In this document: positions 1 to 9,629 of the stretch, piece after piece
Numbering within the stretch: position 1 is the stretch's first letter
Layout: each line of letters starts with the position of its first letter
Source of the DNA: Calothrix anomala FACHB-343
GTDB taxonomy: Bacteria > Cyanobacteriota > Cyanobacteriia > Cyanobacteriales > Nostocaceae
NCBI RefSeq assembly: GCF_014696435.1
Contig: NZ_JACJQG010000001.1
Coordinates: 1-64,000 of the forward strand
Reading direction: 5' to 3'
Length of the DNA: 64,000 nucleotides
Notes under the pieces: generated by a model
What the model saw: only the letters and a program-made list of their open reading frames with translations
The model's database searches: none
Told to the model about the DNA's origin: nothing
Program-made: the position numbers and the translations under genes

Positions 1-149
1 TCTGTGTCAAGTAGAACAAGGTTTTTGTTCATTGTTTGGATGAATTTTTTACTGCTTTTTGCCTTTTTATTTCATTGTTTAGCATAACAAGTCCTAAAGA
101 ACCAAAAAAATTGAGTAATGAACATTTATAAACAATTTCTCATTTAAGC
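1..149. other. AT-rich leader upstream of the first gene
   Basis: Very AT-rich sequence before the first glycosyltransferase. I see no gene, no clear terminator and no convincing promoter in it. It could be the gap to an upstream gene of the same polysaccharide cluster, which continues out of the window. Confidence 0.4.
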
Positions 150-1430
150 GTGAAAAAGAAAAATATTTCTATAAAAGTGTGTGTTTGCACTTCCTACCGA
201 GCAGATCGTGAACCCCGTGCACCGCGTCACGCTGCTGCTATTGCACAACTTGGTTCAGAGTTTGAAGTAACTTTCATCGAGTGTGCATCTATGGGGGAGT
301 CAGCAAGTTATTTAAAACAGTTAGATAAAATACCAAATATTAAACTGCGTACACATTTCTACCCACATCGTAAATCAAGCATCATAGCTTTATTGTTGAA
401 TCGACTCTGGAACCGCACAGCCCAGATGCTATTTCAGGCTTTTGAATTATTGTTACCAGCTGCTTTCAGTACAAATGTCATAGGGCTTGAGCAAATTTTG
501 AATGAGGTGCAGGCTGACATATATTTAGCACACAACATTGATACATTACTTCCATGTGCACAGGTTGCTAAACGCCTTGGTGCATTGTTGATGTTTGATT
601 CAATGGAATTTCATGCAGATATGGGAGACTCTCAAACAAAACTAGAACAAAAAATGATCCGTACTTTAGAGTCTAAGTGGCTTTCAAATTGCAAACTGGT
701 TCTTGCTAGTAGCGAACAAATGGCTGATGAGATTGCTAAAGAGTATGGAATTAGGCGACCCCTCCCACTTTATAATGTGCCCAGCATTGAACCTAGCCTA
801 CCACCTAAGAATACCAAACAATTCACACTTTACTGGCGTAATTCTGTTATCGGATTAAGTCAGCGTGGCCTTGACGAAGCTTTATTAGCGTTATCACAAC
901 TACCTGAAGATATTACACTTCATCTACAAGGAAGGCTCCCACTCGATGGAGGGAAAGCATTAAAAACTCGAATTGCTAAACTCAACATAACTCAGCGAGT
1001 CATCATCCATCCCCCCTATTTGCCAGAAGAAGCAATCAAGATGGCAGCTACTTATACAATTGGCTTGTGCCTGGAACGCAAAGGTGTACGAAACCATGAT
1101 TTAACAGTATCTAATAAAATGTTCGACTATATGATGGCAGGATTATCAGTAATTGCAAGTGACTTACCAGGTTTAAGGCATATTATTGAGCGATCAAATG
1201 GTGGACTGTTATTTGAAGCTGGATCAGCCGATGATTTAGCAAAGCAAATTATGACTTTATACAACAACCGTTCATACCTTCAAGAGTTAAGCACAAATGC
1301 TCGTAATTTTGCCTTGTCTGAAGGAAATTGGAGAGTCGAGATGGAGAAACTTACCCAAGCTTTTAGTGTAATTTGTGACCAAAAATATATATTACCTATC
1401 AGCCAATCTGTGGCAGAAATAGCTAGCTAA
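150..1430 (+). CDS. GT-B fold glycosyltransferase (group 1/GT4-like)
   Basis: A 426-residue protein of the size and two-domain layout of GT-B glycosyltransferases, which transfer a sugar from a nucleotide donor to a lipid-linked glycan at the inner face of the plasma membrane. The C-terminal half carries the donor-side signature: KMFDYMMAGLSVIAS followed by a Gly/Glu-rich stretch ending in AGSADDLAKQI, as in GT4 enzymes. The N-terminal half contains MFDSMEFHADM, a pattern common in polysaccharide-cluster enzymes. The start is GTG at 150; no in-frame ATG lies close by. It is the first of 13 same-strand genes whose products all fit glycan assembly. Donor and acceptor cannot be read from the sequence. 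Confidence 0.8.
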   Translation: MKKKNISIKVCVCTSYRADREPRAPRHAAAIAQLGSEFEVTFIECASMGESASYLKQLDKIPNIKLRTHFYPHRKSSIIALLLNRLWNRTAQMLFQAFELLLPAAFSTNVIGLEQILNEVQADIYLAHNIDTLLPCAQVAKRLGALLMFDSMEFHADMGDSQTKLEQKMIRTLESKWLSNCKLVLASSEQMADEIAKEYGIRRPLPLYNVPSIEPSLPPKNTKQFTLYWRNSVIGLSQRGLDEALLALSQLPEDITLHLQGRLPLDGGKALKTRIAKLNITQRVIIHPPYLPEEAIKMAATYTIGLCLERKGVRNHDLTVSNKMFDYMMAGLSVIASDLPGLRHIIERSNGGLLFEAGSADDLAKQIMTLYNNRSYLQELSTNARNFALSEGNWRVEMEKLTQAFSVICDQKYILPISQSVAEIAS

Positions 1431-1481
1431 AACTTTGTCAATCTTAATACCCTTAAGCAGTTTATTAGAAATAGTCTAGAA

Positions 1482-2312
1482 ATGATTTCACAGTTACTTC
1501 AACAAAGTATTTCATTTGTTCCCTGGAAATGGCGTAGCCGCATCAAGGATGTGCCTTTGATTGCCTCATTTCAGCGCAGGCTAATCAACCAGTTTCTCAA
1601 TGAACAAAAGTTTCTCCATACTATCAATGCTGGCCCTGCCTGCGGACTAAGCTATCCAGTTCATTTACCACAAGATAAATCAATTTGGATAGGAACTTAT
1701 GAAGTAGAGTTTGCTACTGCTTTAGCAGAAGCTGTTACTCCTGGAGATGTGTGTTATGACATTGGCGGTTTTCGAGGTTTTTTTAGCGCGGTGCTTGCTT
1801 TAGCTGGTGCCAAAAACGTGTATATTTTTGAACCTTTGCCTGATAATTGTCAACAAATTCGGGCAGTCATGGCTGCAAATCCTAACTTGTTGTCAATGAG
1901 TCTCCAAAATATTGCAGTAGGCGATCAAAAAGGCGAAGCTGAGTTTTTAGTTATGCCAGAAGCTAGTATGGGAAAGCTTTCTGCTAGTTCTTTTCAGGTA
2001 AATGCGCAGGAAAATGAAAAGATTACTGTGCAGATAGATACATTAGATAACCTTGTTCAGTCTGGTCAACTAGAAAAACCGAACTTAATTAAAATTGACG
2101 TTGAAGGTGCGGAAATTTTAGTCTTACATGGTGCGATTGATACATTACAAAAATGTAAGCCACAACTATTTATAGAAATTCACTCTCGTGAATTGGCTCA
2201 TGAATGCAACCTATTATTAACAAGTATTGGTTACAATGTAACTGTTATGGAAACTCATAAAAAACCAGATTTTGTTACTGAACCAGAAGTTTGTCATTTT
2301 TTGGCTAAATAG
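1482..2312 (+). CDS. FkbM-family SAM-dependent methyltransferase
   Basis: A 276-residue methyltransferase of the FkbM family, which methylates hydroxyl groups of sugars or polyketides with S-adenosylmethionine. The SAM-binding motif I is DVCYDIGGFRGFFSA (about residues 90-104), followed by the acidic ribose-binding strand VYIFEPLPDN. The diagnostic FkbM segment LIKIDVEGAEILVLHGA appears near residue 205 and is followed by PQLFIEIHS. Motif I has a Gly-Phe where most family members have Asn-x-Gly, a mild deviation. It sits 51 bp after the first glycosyltransferase and probably O-methylates a sugar of the glycan made by this cluster. A second FkbM gene closes the cluster at 15.4 kb. Confidence 0.85.
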   Translation: MISQLLQQSISFVPWKWRSRIKDVPLIASFQRRLINQFLNEQKFLHTINAGPACGLSYPVHLPQDKSIWIGTYEVEFATALAEAVTPGDVCYDIGGFRGFFSAVLALAGAKNVYIFEPLPDNCQQIRAVMAANPNLLSMSLQNIAVGDQKGEAEFLVMPEASMGKLSASSFQVNAQENEKITVQIDTLDNLVQSGQLEKPNLIKIDVEGAEILVLHGAIDTLQKCKPQLFIEIHSRELAHECNLLLTSIGYNVTVMETHKKPDFVTEPEVCHFLAK

Positions 2313-2340
2313 GGTAAGTACTTAGACGAAAACATTTACA

Positions 2341-2413
2341 GTCATTGCGAGCGGAATGAAGCAATCCCAGCCCTTGTGATTGTTGCATTCCGCTTTGCTC
2401 CATTTGCAATGAC
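2341..2413. repeat. Imperfect inverted repeat with GTCATTGC ends
   Basis: The element starts with GTCATTGCGAGCGGAATGAA and ends with the inverted GCAATGAC; further imperfect pairing runs inward (GGAATG with CATTCC). Palindromes beginning GTCATTGCGAGCG are widely dispersed in bacterial genomes. It lies between the FkbM and acyltransferase genes, so transcription could be attenuated here or the element may be a non-autonomous insertion. Confidence 0.6.
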
Positions 2414-2514
2414 TTTGTGTAATTAATTCTGTCTGACTACTTAAACAGAATCTAGTTAGAACAATCGATTATGCCTTCTAATAAAAAAGTGTTCTTTTAT
2501 TCAAGAAATAATAA

Positions 2515-3702
2515 ATGATGAGTTTAAATAGGGTAAATTATGTAAACAAAAAAAAATTAAATTCCTTACAGATATTAAGAGGAATTGCTGCGCTGCTTGT
2601 AATTCTTATTCATGGAACAGGTGTGGTCGAAACAGCCTTTAATGAAAATTATCTTGACCAGTATTTTTACATGGGTAACTGTGGTGTAGATATCTTTTTT
2701 GTGCTGAGTGGATTTATTATTTTTTATTCTAACTATAATTTGATTGGTGATCCTTCTAAATTTGTCAGCTTTATCAGAAAAAGAATTATTAGAATTTATC
2801 CTATTTACTGGATAGTAACCTTAAGTATTTTACCCGCTTATGCAATCATTCCTTCATTTGGACAGGGGGATGAATTGAATTTCAATGTTATTCTTACTTC
2901 ATTATTTTTAATACCTAACTATAGATCACCAATCCTAGTTTCTGGATGGACATTAATTCATGAAATGCTATTTTATTTAATTTTTGGTTTGATTATAGTA
3001 TTAAAACCTAAACTTTCAAAAAGTATAATAATTATTTGGTCAACTATCATATTAGTACTTTTTATTTACAATTTTTATGCAATTGAAATTAATATACAAA
3101 ATCCTGTTATAAGATTAGTAACACATCCTCAAAATATAGAATTTTTGCTCGGATGTCTGGCTGCAAAAATAGTAATTAACACCTTAAACAATGTGAAAAA
3201 GATATCTACAAGAACAATTGTTTTAATTAAATTGAATGTGCTTTTTTGCGCTTTGATCATAATCATGTCAGGTTTTGCAAGATACTATAATATAAAAATT
3301 TTCAATTTATTAACTGGTGTTCATGTATTAATATATGGCATCACCTCAATGATTTTAATCTTATGTCTTGCTTTTCTTGATGTATTGAATAAAAATGTTT
3401 ATTCAAAGGATATTAATTATGATAAAGTCAGAAAAAATACAGGAGTAAGTCTAATTAATCGCTATGTATTATTTTCTGGTCTGATACTTTTGGGAGAAGC
3501 ATCATATTCAATTTATTTAACACATGGCCCAGCTATTTCGGCTTTATCAAAAGCTATGAAACATTTCAAAATACATGAATTAATAGGTGGATTTTGGGCA
3601 TCAAATATTTTGTTTATGCTTGTGGTCGCTTCAGGAGTGATTACATATTTATATGTTGAGTTACCAATGTTAAATTTTCTAAAAAAACGTTTTACAAACT
3701 AA
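2515..3702 (+). CDS. Acyltransferase 3 family membrane protein (O-acetylase-like)
   Basis: A 395-residue polytopic membrane protein of the acyltransferase 3 family, which moves acetyl or other acyl groups onto extracellular or membrane-bound sugars. The opening LRGIAALLVILIHGTG and the following GVDIFFVLSGFIIF are the family's two signature segments; the His in the first is the putative catalytic residue. About ten hydrophobic segments follow, and YSIYLTHGP near residue 330 is the usual late motif. The start is ATG at 2515; another ATG lies one codon downstream. The gene is very AT-rich with no HIP1 octamer, unlike most of the window, so it may have been acquired separately. Its likely job is to O-acetylate the cluster's polysaccharide. 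Confidence 0.85.
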   Translation: MMSLNRVNYVNKKKLNSLQILRGIAALLVILIHGTGVVETAFNENYLDQYFYMGNCGVDIFFVLSGFIIFYSNYNLIGDPSKFVSFIRKRIIRIYPIYWIVTLSILPAYAIIPSFGQGDELNFNVILTSLFLIPNYRSPILVSGWTLIHEMLFYLIFGLIIVLKPKLSKSIIIIWSTIILVLFIYNFYAIEINIQNPVIRLVTHPQNIEFLLGCLAAKIVINTLNNVKKISTRTIVLIKLNVLFCALIIIMSGFARYYNIKIFNLLTGVHVLIYGITSMILILCLAFLDVLNKNVYSKDINYDKVRKNTGVSLINRYVLFSGLILLGEASYSIYLTHGPAISALSKAMKHFKIHELIGGFWASNILFMLVVASGVITYLYVELPMLNFLKKRFTN

Positions 3703-3745
3703 GTTTAAGTAACAGTTATAATTCCTTTTCTGTAAAAATAAAGCC

Positions 3746-5047
3746 TTGACTCATCGAGTTCTAATTATTAGCCCCCACTTTCCACCCATTAATGCAGCTG
3801 ACCATCAAAGGGTGCGCATGTCCTTGCCATACTTTAAAGAATTTGGTTGGAAACCTCACATTCTTACGGTAAGACCAGAATTTATTGAAGGTGTTAACGA
3901 TTCACTACTAGCAAAAACTATTCCTCAGCATATCCCAGTTACCTATACCAAAGCATTACCATTTCAATATACTAAACATCTGGGGATAGGTAGCTTGGGA
4001 CTGCGGTGTTTTCCCTATTTACTGCAAGCAGGCGATCGCCTCCTTAGCCAAACAAAATTTGATTTAATTTATTTTTCTACAACTGTATTTATTACTATGG
4101 CTTTGGGTGCTAGATGGTATCGTCGCTTTAATATTCCTTACGTATTAGATTTTCAAGATCCTTGGCTAAGTGATTACTACGAAAAATCAGGATTAAGCCC
4201 ACCAGGCGGACGTTTGAAATATAAATTTTCTCAACTACAGGCAGAAATATTAGAACCTATAGCGGTGAGTAATGTTAATCACATAATTAGTGTTTCACCA
4301 GAATATCCAAAAACTTTACAACAGCGTTATAAACATCTCAAGGCAGAACAATTTACAGTTCTACCTTTTGGTGCACCAGAGTCTGATTTTGAACAACTCC
4401 CCTCTTTAAATATTCAGCAGCAAATATTTAATCCCAAAGATGGTAAACGCCATTGGGTTTACGTAGGGGCAGTAGGTAATATTATGTCATTTGCATTGCG
4501 GGTTTTGTTTTTAGGCATTCAATCACAGCGTCGTCAAAACCCTGAAGTTTGGGAATCCATTAAATTACATTTTGTGGGTACTAGTTACGCATCCGATCAC
4601 CGAGCTGTCAAAACAGTAGAACCCATAGCCAAAGAATTAGGGGTTGCTGATTTGGTAGAAGAATATCCTTACCGTATCCCTTATTTTGAAGCCCTACAAA
4701 CCTTAATAGATAGTGATGCTATTTTATTAATTGGTTCTGACGATCCAGGTTACACAGCTTCTAAACTTTATCCATGTATTTTGGCAAAAAAGCCAATATT
4801 AGCTATTTTCCATCAACAGAGTTCCGTGATAAAAATTCTTAATAAATGTCGTGCAGGTCGGGCTATAACTTTCACTTCAGGCAACCAACCTGGTGATTTA
4901 TTAAATCAGATAACTGCTGAACTTAATTGGTTTCTGTCCTTACAAAAAGGGTATCAACCGGAAACAGACTGGTCAGCTTTTAAAGCCTATACTGCTAAAG
5001 AAATGACGCGACAGCAATGCTGTATTTTTGACTTAAGTCTAAATTAG
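3746..5047 (+). CDS. GT-B fold glycosyltransferase
   Basis: A 433-residue glycosyltransferase-like protein. The N-terminus reads VLIISPHFPPINAADHQRV, the usual opening of group-1 transferases in which a Gly/Pro-rich loop contacts the acceptor. LDFQDPWLSDYYEKSG near residue 130 is typical of a subset of these enzymes in capsule clusters. The C-terminal donor domain is recognisable but less conserved (GSDDPGYTASKLYPCILAKKP). The start is TTG at 3746, chosen because translation from it begins directly with the conserved first beta strand. It most likely adds one sugar to the repeat unit; which one is unknown. Confidence 0.75.
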   Translation: MTHRVLIISPHFPPINAADHQRVRMSLPYFKEFGWKPHILTVRPEFIEGVNDSLLAKTIPQHIPVTYTKALPFQYTKHLGIGSLGLRCFPYLLQAGDRLLSQTKFDLIYFSTTVFITMALGARWYRRFNIPYVLDFQDPWLSDYYEKSGLSPPGGRLKYKFSQLQAEILEPIAVSNVNHIISVSPEYPKTLQQRYKHLKAEQFTVLPFGAPESDFEQLPSLNIQQQIFNPKDGKRHWVYVGAVGNIMSFALRVLFLGIQSQRRQNPEVWESIKLHFVGTSYASDHRAVKTVEPIAKELGVADLVEEYPYRIPYFEALQTLIDSDAILLIGSDDPGYTASKLYPCILAKKPILAIFHQQSSVIKILNKCRAGRAITFTSGNQPGDLLNQITAELNWFLSLQKGYQPETDWSAFKAYTAKEMTRQQCCIFDLSLN

Positions 5048-5206
5048 TACGAACTAGAAGCAATCAGATTAACAACTTACTTGAAATTAGCTTTTTTTGT
5101 TTTTTCTTTCTAATCAGTCATTATTGTGAAATTCATCAGTAAGTAGGTGGGCGGGAAAATTTATAACTATGTCATTTCTATTTTTGACTAACAAGGTTTC
5201 TACTAA

Positions 5207-6412
5207 ATGGATTTAAGACAAATAGTTAATTTAAATAGTACGGAGAATCAGCAGTTATGTCTGGATAAAATTCGGGTATTGGTATTACTTGGTGGCTCAG
5301 AATTATTCGGACATGAGCGTGCAACTATTGAAATTTTCCGAACTCTCAGTGAAATTGGGCTTAAAGTTCGTTTTGTGATTAGTAGTCGATTGGGGCTTGA
5401 AAACATTGCACCTTACTTAGATAAGTTGAGCTTAGAATGGATTCAAGTACCTTTTGGTTATCACTGGTACTATTTGCAATGCGCGCCTACTAATCTTTGG
5501 GGAGTTTTAGCGACCAATATTTTAATTTGGCGCGAAGTACAACGCTGGCAACCAACACATCTTTACACTGGAAACTGGTTAAGTCTAAGCTATGCAGCAC
5601 CATTTATTTTATTGTCGCGTTTACCTTTTGTGTATCGTGCAGGAGATGAAATTCATTCTTCCAAAAAAGTCCATCAATGGTTTAATCGTCTGATTTTTCA
5701 TCGTGTAAGCTTTTTAGTATGCAATTGCAAATTTTTAGCAGATAAAATTTCTCAAAAGCTGCCTTTTCTTGATCCAGTAGTTATTTACAACTCCCCTCCT
5801 TATCGTCCAGAGAAAAGTATCAATTCTATTGAAATACCCAAGCTTCCTCAAAGTGCTACTTTAATATTATATGTTGGTCAAATCTCTGAACATAAGGGTG
5901 TACCACTACTGATAAAAAGTATGATTAAACTCATACTCAGGGGGCAGAATGTGGTGCTGTGGTTAGCTGGCAATGCTAGGTGGAATCCTGAGTTAATAAG
6001 GCAATTACGAACTGAAGTAAAAGATGCAGGCTTAGAAGAGCGAATTTGTTTTTTAGACTACGTTGAAGACACTCAAAAATTATTTGAGCTTGCAGATATC
6101 CATGTTTGTCCATCTATATGGGATGAACCCTCTCCCAATGTTGTATTTGAGGCAAAGCAAGCTGGTGTACCTTCAGTTGTGTTTCCTGTTGGTGGTATTC
6201 CCGAACTCATCGAACATAAAGTAAATGGTTATATTTGCAAACAAGCAACGGTAGATGCTCTTGTGGAAGGACTCACCTACTTTTTGGAGCATCCAAAAGA
6301 GCGGTATCAAGCTGCTGAAGCAGCCCGTGCAAGTTTACAACTACAATTCAGTCAAGAAAAATTTCAACAACAATGGGCGAAAATTTTTATCCAATCTTGT
6401 AAGAATAAATAA
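5207..6412 (+). CDS. Glycosyltransferase family 4
   Basis: A 401-residue GT4 enzyme. The donor-binding C-terminal domain is well conserved: LILYVGQISEHKGVPLLIK, then the E-x7-E region in EPSPNVVFEAKQAGVPSVV with GGIPELIEHKVNGY after it. The N-terminal domain contains VLVLLGGSELFGHERATIE, a Gly-rich acceptor-side loop. The reaction expected is retaining transfer of a hexose or similar sugar from a nucleotide donor to a lipid carrier-linked oligosaccharide. ATG start at 5207. It belongs to the same-strand glycan cluster and lies 65 bp before the polymerase-like membrane gene. Confidence 0.88.
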   Translation: MDLRQIVNLNSTENQQLCLDKIRVLVLLGGSELFGHERATIEIFRTLSEIGLKVRFVISSRLGLENIAPYLDKLSLEWIQVPFGYHWYYLQCAPTNLWGVLATNILIWREVQRWQPTHLYTGNWLSLSYAAPFILLSRLPFVYRAGDEIHSSKKVHQWFNRLIFHRVSFLVCNCKFLADKISQKLPFLDPVVIYNSPPYRPEKSINSIEIPKLPQSATLILYVGQISEHKGVPLLIKSMIKLILRGQNVVLWLAGNARWNPELIRQLRTEVKDAGLEERICFLDYVEDTQKLFELADIHVCPSIWDEPSPNVVFEAKQAGVPSVVFPVGGIPELIEHKVNGYICKQATVDALVEGLTYFLEHPKERYQAAEAARASLQLQFSQEKFQQQWAKIFIQSCKNK

Positions 6413-6477
6413 TAGGTTTTTATCTTTTGAAAATCATAGTTTATGAAAATTCTAAAAATATTAAATAATTTTTTGTT

Positions 6478-7968
6478 ATGCATAACTTAGATATTAATTC
6501 TCACAGTAAACAAAATAGCAATATTTTTAGTTTGCTGGTTTGCATTGTTTTTCTATTAATATTACTATTTTTCGTACCATTTCAAAACTGGGGGTTGACA
6601 ATACTAGCATTTTTGGTGCTAGCAGGTTTATTTAAGCTGTTTGGTCTCAATTCTATACTTTCATGTGCATTAATGGCTTCTGGTTTTCAGTGGTTGCAAG
6701 CGGGAATGGATATTTTTAGAGCCAATACAGCAGGTATTTCTCTTAATGAATTTACCGGACTACCATATCATGCAGAGGCATGTGCTTTGTCATTACTAGG
6801 AGTATTAGCTTTTGCTTGTGGTATAAGAGTTGGGTATGGCTTAAATCCACTACCTAAGTTTTCATCTGCTTTAGACAATCTTGTAATGCTATCGCCAAGA
6901 AAAGTGGCAATTACCTCTGTTGTGGTTTTGCTGTTATCTTTTTTGCAACCTGTACTAGTGAGACTGCTTCCTAACTTGTCTCAAGCTTTTTTAGTTATTT
7001 TAGTTTTTAAAGAAGCTTTAATTTTTTTATTAACCCTTACAGTATTTTCAACAATTAGAGGATTTGTTTGGTTATCCATAGTTATTGGAACTAACATTTT
7101 AATTGGGTTATTTAGTTATTTTAGTACATTCAAATTTTCTTTTTATTGGCTGATATTATCTATTCTTACAATAAAAACTTTCTCTCAAACTAAACGTATA
7201 TTAATATTGTCGCTTCTTTTATCTATTACATTAATTTTTGGTTTATATTGGACATCTATTAAGGTTCAGCAACGGGCTTTTTTAAATCAAGGCAGTTCAC
7301 AACAAGTTATTCAAGTTTCTTGGCAACAAGGGCTAAATAATATTTTTAGTTTAGTAAATAAAACTAGTTTTAAAGATATTTATACAGCATCAGATAAGCT
7401 TGCTCAAAGGATTGGTTACACTCGATTTTTTGCAATAGTAATTGATCGAGAGCATAATTTGATGAATCCGAAAGGTGAAATTATTTGGTGGCAAGCTATT
7501 GAACATATTTTAGTACCGCGAATTCTCGACCCCAATAAGGCTGCTCTTGATGATTCGGCTCAAACTAATCTTTATACAGGTCTTGGAGTTGCAGGAGTAG
7601 ATCAAGGAACATCAATCAGTTTAGGTTATATAACTGAAAGCTATATTGACTTTGGCTCTTGGGGTATGTTTTTTCCTATCTTTATACTAGGCTGGCTTTA
7701 CGGTAAGTTTTTTGGAATTTTAACAACCAATAAATTTCCCCAACCACTGGGCTTTGCTTGCGCCTGTATTATAGTAGTAATTGCTGGTAGTGCAATTGAA
7801 ACTAGCGCTGTGAAACATCTGGGCGGACTTGTGGTTAGATATTTATCCACGGTTGCTGTATTAGTTTTTTATGGTCGTAAAATAATGGTTTTTCTCAGTC
7901 AGCCTAGTGCATATTTACCTTATACTTACAGTCAGCAAAGGACTGAATTAGATAGATTTATAAAATAA
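6478..7968 (+). CDS. Multi-spanning membrane protein, probable O-antigen/exopolysaccharide polymerase
   Basis: A 496-residue protein with roughly ten to twelve hydrophobic segments and a large hydrophilic loop between about residues 255 and 375. Such a loop, flanked by membrane spans, is typical of Wzy polymerases and O-antigen ligases, whose sequences are otherwise poorly conserved. No enzyme motif can be named. As the only polytopic protein here besides the acyltransferase, and surrounded by glycosyltransferases, it is the best candidate for polymerising repeat units at the periplasmic face. No Wzx flippase or Wzc/Wza export genes are visible, so those must be elsewhere or upstream of the window. 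Confidence 0.6.
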   Translation: MHNLDINSHSKQNSNIFSLLVCIVFLLILLFFVPFQNWGLTILAFLVLAGLFKLFGLNSILSCALMASGFQWLQAGMDIFRANTAGISLNEFTGLPYHAEACALSLLGVLAFACGIRVGYGLNPLPKFSSALDNLVMLSPRKVAITSVVVLLLSFLQPVLVRLLPNLSQAFLVILVFKEALIFLLTLTVFSTIRGFVWLSIVIGTNILIGLFSYFSTFKFSFYWLILSILTIKTFSQTKRILILSLLLSITLIFGLYWTSIKVQQRAFLNQGSSQQVIQVSWQQGLNNIFSLVNKTSFKDIYTASDKLAQRIGYTRFFAIVIDREHNLMNPKGEIIWWQAIEHILVPRILDPNKAALDDSAQTNLYTGLGVAGVDQGTSISLGYITESYIDFGSWGMFFPIFILGWLYGKFFGILTTNKFPQPLGFACACIIVVIAGSAIETSAVKHLGGLVVRYLSTVAVLVFYGRKIMVFLSQPSAYLPYTYSQQRTELDRFIK

Positions 7969-8077
7969 TGGTAAATATTTTCGGAGTAGATATAACAATT
8001 TCCTTACTTTAATTACAAAAGTCGGATAGTAAATATGTAAAATTTATCTCTATTTGCGTATAGCCTACTTTATTTAA

Positions 8078-9247
8078 ATGAAAAAACTGGCAATTGTTAC
8101 TTCTCATCCAATTCAATACTATGCTCCTTGGTTTCGATATTTAGCTAATATTGGATGTTTATCTATCAAAGTTTTTTATCTTTGGGATTTTGGTGTAAAA
8201 CAACAGGTTGATGAGGGTTTTGGTCAAGCTTTTCAATGGGATATTCCATTATTAAATGGCTATGAATATGAATTTGTAACTAATGTTAGCCCCAATCCTG
8301 GTACTCATCACTTTTGGGGATTACAGAATCCATCTTTAATATCACAAGTGAGAGCTTACAATCCAGATGCGGTTTTGTTGATGAGTTATAACTACGCTAG
8401 CATTTATCGCTTGCTCTGGAATTGGAATACCCATAATATACCTTTATTATTTCGGGGTGATTCCCACCGCTTATTACCTATAAAAGGAATAAAAGCTTTT
8501 GTGCGTAGGCAGTTTATTACTCAAATTTATCGGTATTTTGCCGCTTGTTTATATGTGGGTAAAGCTAATTATGAATACTTTCAATATCATGGTGTATCTA
8601 AGAATAATTTGTTTTTTTCTCCCCATGCAATTGATAATGATCGCTTCTCCACTCAAGCTAGAACAGCCAAGCAACAAGCCATTACCTGGAAGCAAGAACT
8701 TGGAATTCGTCAAGACCATGCAGTAATTCTATTTGCAGGCAAATTTGAAGAGACAAAACGTCCCATAGATTTGCTTCAAGCTTTTTTACAAGCCAAGCTT
8801 GATAATGTATCACTGTTATTTGTAGGAGCAGGAATCTTAGAAGATGATCTTAAATCTCAAGCAGCAGGACAGGAAAATATTTACTTTGCTCCATTTCAAA
8901 ACCAATCTTTAATGCCACGAACTTACGCAATTGCTGATTTGGTTGTACTACCTAGTTATGGAGAAACTTGGGGACTGGTGATTAATGAGGCAATGTGTTT
9001 AGCTCGCCCAGTAATTGTCAGTAATCATGTAGGTTGCTCTCAAGACTTAGTTCATCCTGGTAAAAATGGGTTAATTTTTTCTGCGGGTGATGTTTCTGCA
9101 TTGGCTGATAGTTTACAAGCAGCATTTTCTGACAGAAAAAGCTTGCAGCAATGGGGAGAAACAAGCCGTAGGATTATCTCTAAATATACTTATATGGAAG
9201 CTACTCAGGGACTAACTCAAGCAATAGATCACATTTTAAAAAAGTAA
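8078..9247 (+). CDS. Glycosyltransferase family 4
   Basis: A 389-residue GT4 enzyme. The N-terminus KKLAIVTSHPIQYYAPWFRY is a recognisable opening of a GT4 subgroup. The donor domain has VILFAGKFEETKRPIDLLQAF and the nucleotide-sugar motif SYGETWGLVINEAMCLARPV (Glu-x7-Glu), then GCSQDLVHPGKNGLIF. ATG start at 8078. It belongs to the polysaccharide cluster; the 370-bp gap downstream is filled with palindromic repeats, so the cluster may be read as at least two transcripts. Confidence 0.88.
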   Translation: MKKLAIVTSHPIQYYAPWFRYLANIGCLSIKVFYLWDFGVKQQVDEGFGQAFQWDIPLLNGYEYEFVTNVSPNPGTHHFWGLQNPSLISQVRAYNPDAVLLMSYNYASIYRLLWNWNTHNIPLLFRGDSHRLLPIKGIKAFVRRQFITQIYRYFAACLYVGKANYEYFQYHGVSKNNLFFSPHAIDNDRFSTQARTAKQQAITWKQELGIRQDHAVILFAGKFEETKRPIDLLQAFLQAKLDNVSLLFVGAGILEDDLKSQAAGQENIYFAPFQNQSLMPRTYAIADLVVLPSYGETWGLVINEAMCLARPVIVSNHVGCSQDLVHPGKNGLIFSAGDVSALADSLQAAFSDRKSLQQWGETSRRIISKYTYMEATQGLTQAIDHILKK

Positions 9248-9360
9248 ATATATAGTTGTTATTTAATTATATTTTAAATTAGCTATAGGAATCCGATTTG
9301 ATTTCTGAAAAAATCTAAGTATATGTAGTGGACTGACACGACTAAAATGATGCATTAGGC

Positions 9361-9455
9361 GTAGGTTGGGTTGAGGCTTTGCGAAACCCAACAAGGATCT
9401 ATGTGTTGGGTCTCATTCTTCACTACGTGACGCTAACGCGAACGACCCAACCTAC
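9361..9455. repeat. Palindromic repeat, GTAGGTTGGGTT family, copy 1
   Basis: The element begins GTAGGTTGGGTTGAGG and ends with the inverted ACCCAACCTAC, with internal AACCCAACA and TGTTGGGT arms, giving a long cruciform-like fold. Related copies lie at 19782-19874 and 45227-45305, with a degraded half copy at 45359-45430. In this copy the right arm is interrupted by a GC-rich segment (around ACTACGTGACGCTAACGCGA) absent from the 45.2-kb copy. Confidence 0.75.
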
Positions 9456-9490
9456 AAAATTTATTGCACTATTTTAGCCTTGCCACGCCA

Positions 9491-9569
9491 GTAGGGTGCG
9501 TTACACTTCGTGATAACGCACCGTATTATGGGAGTTGGTGCGTTGCGCTGCGCGACAACACACCCTACG
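9491..9569. repeat. Palindromic repeat with GTAGGGTG ends
   Basis: A second, different element in the same intergenic gap. It starts GTAGGGTGCGTTA and ends CACCCTAC, with internal TAACGCACC and GGTGCGTTGCG arms that can pair. A short hairpin with the same GGTGCGTTG core lies between mdnA and mdnB at 55957. Confidence 0.65.
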
Positions 9570-9629
9570 TATTTGTTCAAAAATCAAATATGAATCCTAT
9601 ATTAACTTTCAAACTATTTGATTATCAAT

